DNA of 8,473 nucleotides from UKL13-2 sp031430555. Its GTDB lineage: Bacteria; Pseudomonadota; Gammaproteobacteria; Burkholderiales; Usitatibacteraceae. A model generated the notes under the pieces. It was not told the DNA's origin. It saw only the letters and a list, made by a program, of their open reading frames with translations, and searched no databases. The DNA lies in contig JANPBQ010000085.1 in assembly GCA_031430555.1 (NCBI GenBank), positions 1 to 8,473 of the forward strand. The letters are read 5' to 3'. Each line of letters begins with the position of its first letter. The first letter of the stretch is position 1. This document shows positions 7,801 through 8,473 of this stretch, piece after piece. Both the position numbers and the translations under genes were made by a program.

Positions 7801-8257
7801 CGATGAGGTTGTATTTGCCGGCGACACCGCTACGGATCGCCGTAATGAGTCGGCCTTTTGGGCTATCGTCAATTCACATGAAGGCTTGCGTGACTATAAG
7901 GGGCGTGTTGTTGAACGCGCATCCAGTTTTTCGCCATGGGCCAGTAGCGTTGATATGCGTATCAGCCAGGAGTTGCCCGGTTTCTTCAAGGGCCACAAGT
8001 CAGTGTTTGTACTTGATATCTTGAACCTGGGCAACCTGCTCAACAAGAAGTGGGGCCAAATCAATGAAGTGCAATTTGCCGGCATACAGGGTAACGGCGG
8101 CGGTTACGCGCGTAGCTTCGTACAGTTCGGTGGTTTGGATGCCAGCGGCAGATACATCTATCGGCTAAGTGGTGTCACCAACGAAGATCTCGTCATCAAG
8201 CAATCCAAAGGCGAATCACAGTGGGCGGTGCAAGCGACCTTCCGTTACGAGTTCTGA
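4808..8257 (+). CDS. Oar-like TonB-dependent receptor with carboxypeptidase-regulatory-like domain
   Basis: An outer-membrane beta-barrel that imports (or, in Myxococcus Oar, helps export) a substrate using TonB energy. I start at ATG 4808: this gives a clean signal peptide (cleavage after A27, AFA|QN), whereas the in-frame GTG at 4718 would bury it. The product is 1149 residues, within the usual Oar range. In order: a carboxypeptidase-regulatory-like domain (about 30-115, with TTDAEGRYLARGL), a TonB box DTIVVTGQ (121-128), a plug (about 130-270, with NSLTIDGVTTND and GANINAVTKSGTNDFKGS), then the barrel, ending in FRYEF with the terminal Phe typical of barrel assembly. All six cysteines of the mature protein fall in three close pairs (543/559, 731/741, 842/849), probably loop disulfides. 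DNDANGDGTQSNDL (976-989) is an Asp-rich, calcium-type loop. The family has no single substrate, so none is assigned. It has its own promoter and terminator. A lone receptor, without a SusD-like partner or TonB/ExbBD genes nearby. Confidence 0.94.
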   Translation: MNSITRVRLSKLALAVAIALGSVSAFAQNTTSAIGGRITGGDGKAVAGAQVTVRHIESGSVSNLTTDAEGRYLARGLRTGGPYTITIAKDGLNDKRENVYLQLAETASIDAKLGGATQTVDTIVVTGQNVGSDKFSNTAMGATTSIGRAELDAFASVQRNLQDYARMDPRVAQTDKQQGEISAAGQNIKYNSLTIDGVTTNDTFGLESNNSPTAKQPISIDAIQSVQVNVSNYDVTQKGYTGANINAVTKSGTNDFKGSIYYITRDDKLVGQRYNRATEVYSDAPAFKENTKGVTLGGPIIKDKLFFFASYEELESTRNVPDIGLIGGSSGTTVPITPAFVSSAAALASSQYSLNIGTADPVTGAKLLVKDTLLKLDWNISAQHRASVRYAKTEQTEPQFPDYFPNQMTLSSHLFTQVKEIETIVGQWFADWTPTFSTEAKFSTRDYKSKPVNTVDTPEIKLNLTGPLPAGALASFGTGTRGIIFGTERSRHFNNLATETQDAYLGANWTLGTHEVKFGSDYSDNKIFNAFVQNTRGNYTFSCVNSSATFTYTFGAVTCGGASASTSAVIEQAVLENFSRGRPSAYTLQIPAPGKAITDATANFTLKNLGVFLQDTWAINSNLTVSAGIRLDSLSVPERPIANAAAAAAPVKGSVSGNTIVSATGGFGLDNTQTIDGTNLYQPRVGFNYTFDSARPTQLRGGFGLFQGGAANVWLANPFQNTGVVRRTVTCSGAPGGTTACPITGGFFSANPATQPTSIPGVAAAADVDFVDPNMGQPSVWKANLGFEHELPFGGLVFGLEYLYTKTKQGLYYQNLNMGEPTRIGTDGRELFYTPQSYAANCWGPGAACAGFGNTALRNRSFATVLRVAGTDKGGGNLATVSLSRPTSKGWGWSLAYTYTSAKEVSPLTSSTSNTNFQTRAILNPNEEVAANAAWLVRNRVNGTMNWQYNFFGSYKTSVGLFAETRKGKPYSWTFDNDANGDGTQSNDLMYIPSAPGSDEVVFAGDTATDRRNESAFWAIVNSHEGLRDYKGRVVERASSFSPWASSVDMRISQELPGFFKGHKSVFVLDILNLGNLLNKKWGQINEVQFAGIQGNGGGYARSFVQFGGLDASGRYIYRLSGVTNEDLVIKQSKGESQWAVQATFRYEF

Positions 8258-8278
8258 TGTAACGTACCTCGCAACACT

Positions 8279-8313
8279 AAAAACGGCCAGTGTCACCACT
8301 GGCCGTTTTTTTT
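8279..8313 (+). terminator. Intrinsic terminator of the receptor gene
   Basis: A perfect 9-bp stem CGGCCAGTG/CACTGGCCG (8284-8292 and 8297-8305) with loop TCAC is followed by eight T (8306-8313) and preceded by five A (8279-8283). It begins 21 nt after the stop codon. The A-run makes it able to work on both strands, but no minus-strand gene ends here. Confidence 0.95.
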
Positions 8314-8367
8314 CGCGTGATCAACCGGCGCTATGTGAGAATTGCGAGTCGCCTGGAAGGGCAACGG

Positions 8368-8373
8368 TATAAT
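8368..8373 (+). promoter_or_regulatory. -10 box of hda, suggesting a leaderless transcript
   Basis: A perfect TATAAT ends 6 nt before the GTG start at 8380, so transcription would begin at or next to the start codon. No good -35 box is seen at 16-18 nt; TTGCGA at 8342-8347 is 20 nt away. No Shine-Dalgarno sequence lies at normal distance from the GTG; the nearest purine run (GGAAGGG, 8355-8361) is about 18 nt off. Confidence 0.55.
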
Positions 8374-8379
8374 TCGCCT

Positions 8380-8473
8380 GTGAAGCAACTCGTTTTGGAT
8401 CTCATTCCCACGCCGGCCCCAAGTCTTGCCAATTTTGTCACTGGCCAGAACGCCGAAGCGCTTGCCGCCATTC
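8380..8473 (+). CDS. hda: DnaA regulatory inactivator Hda (N-terminus only)
   Basis: Hda, with the DNA-loaded sliding clamp, stimulates ATP hydrolysis by DnaA after initiation and so prevents re-replication. Only 31 codons are in the window, starting at GTG 8380. The product begins (M)KQLVLDLIPTPAPSLAN and continues to a FVTGQNAEALAAI segment. The Q-L-x-L-D-L start fits the clamp-binding motif of Hda, and the following P-x-P-x-L-x-N-F-V-x-G-x-N-x-E-A-L pattern is what I recall of betaproteobacterial Hda proteins. The AAA+ Walker motifs would lie outside. No ribosome site is seen and a TATAAT sits just upstream, so translation may be leaderless. The receptor terminator isolates it from the gene before. 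The call rests on a short stretch; a DnaA-like paralogue is the alternative. Confidence 0.75.
   Translation, partial: MKQLVLDLIPTPAPSLANFVTGQNAEALAAI

Noticed and set aside
1..8473. CRISPR array, tRNA, rRNA, prophage or transposase
   Set aside because: No spaced direct repeats, tRNA-like cloverleaf or mobile-element protein was seen on reading both strands; no software search was possible.

Overview
The window reads as ordinary Gram-negative (proteobacterial) chromosome. It has five protein genes, all with recognisable families, and no sign of phage, insertion sequence, CRISPR or RNA genes. The short N-terminus of the last gene (Hda, starting KQLVLDLIPTPAP) resembles betaproteobacterial Hda most closely. 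The outer-membrane receptor and the lipoprotein nucleotidase would also suit a gammaproteobacterium of the Xanthomonad type. I therefore favour a betaproteobacterium, with modest confidence.

Layout. Minus strand: an M17 leucyl-aminopeptidase-type gene (1-1214, C-terminus outside the window) lies downstream of a concentrative nucleoside transporter of the NupC family (1294-2538). A 12-bp hairpin resembling a REP palindrome fills the 79-nt gap between them. Plus strand: a 158-bp divergent promoter region (2539-2696) separates nupC from a lipoprotein 5'-nucleotidase of the UshA type (2697-4442). After a 365-bp gap with a good sigma70-type promoter and a leader of about 130 nt comes a large Oar-like TonB-dependent receptor with a carboxypeptidase-regulatory-like N-terminal domain (4808-8257). 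It ends in a textbook intrinsic terminator (8279-8313). The first 31 codons of hda (DnaA regulatory inactivator) follow at 8380, directly after a perfect TATAAT box, which suggests a leaderless mRNA.

How the genes may work together. The divergent nucleotidase/NupC pair makes a coherent nucleotide-salvage module. The lipoprotein would remove phosphate from nucleotides outside the inner membrane, and the transporter would bring the nucleosides into the cytoplasm. The aminopeptidase recycles peptides and may be cotranscribed with nupC. The TonB receptor has its own promoter and terminator; its substrate cannot be told from sequence, and a link to nucleotide or peptide scavenging is only suggested by position. 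Hda begins a separate replication-control locus.

I found no evidence of a new multi-gene system. The points most worth checking are the probable leaderless hda start, the paired cysteines and Asp-rich loop of the receptor, the altered nucleotide-binding motifs of the nucleotidase, and a 16-bp pure G/C tract inside the receptor gene.
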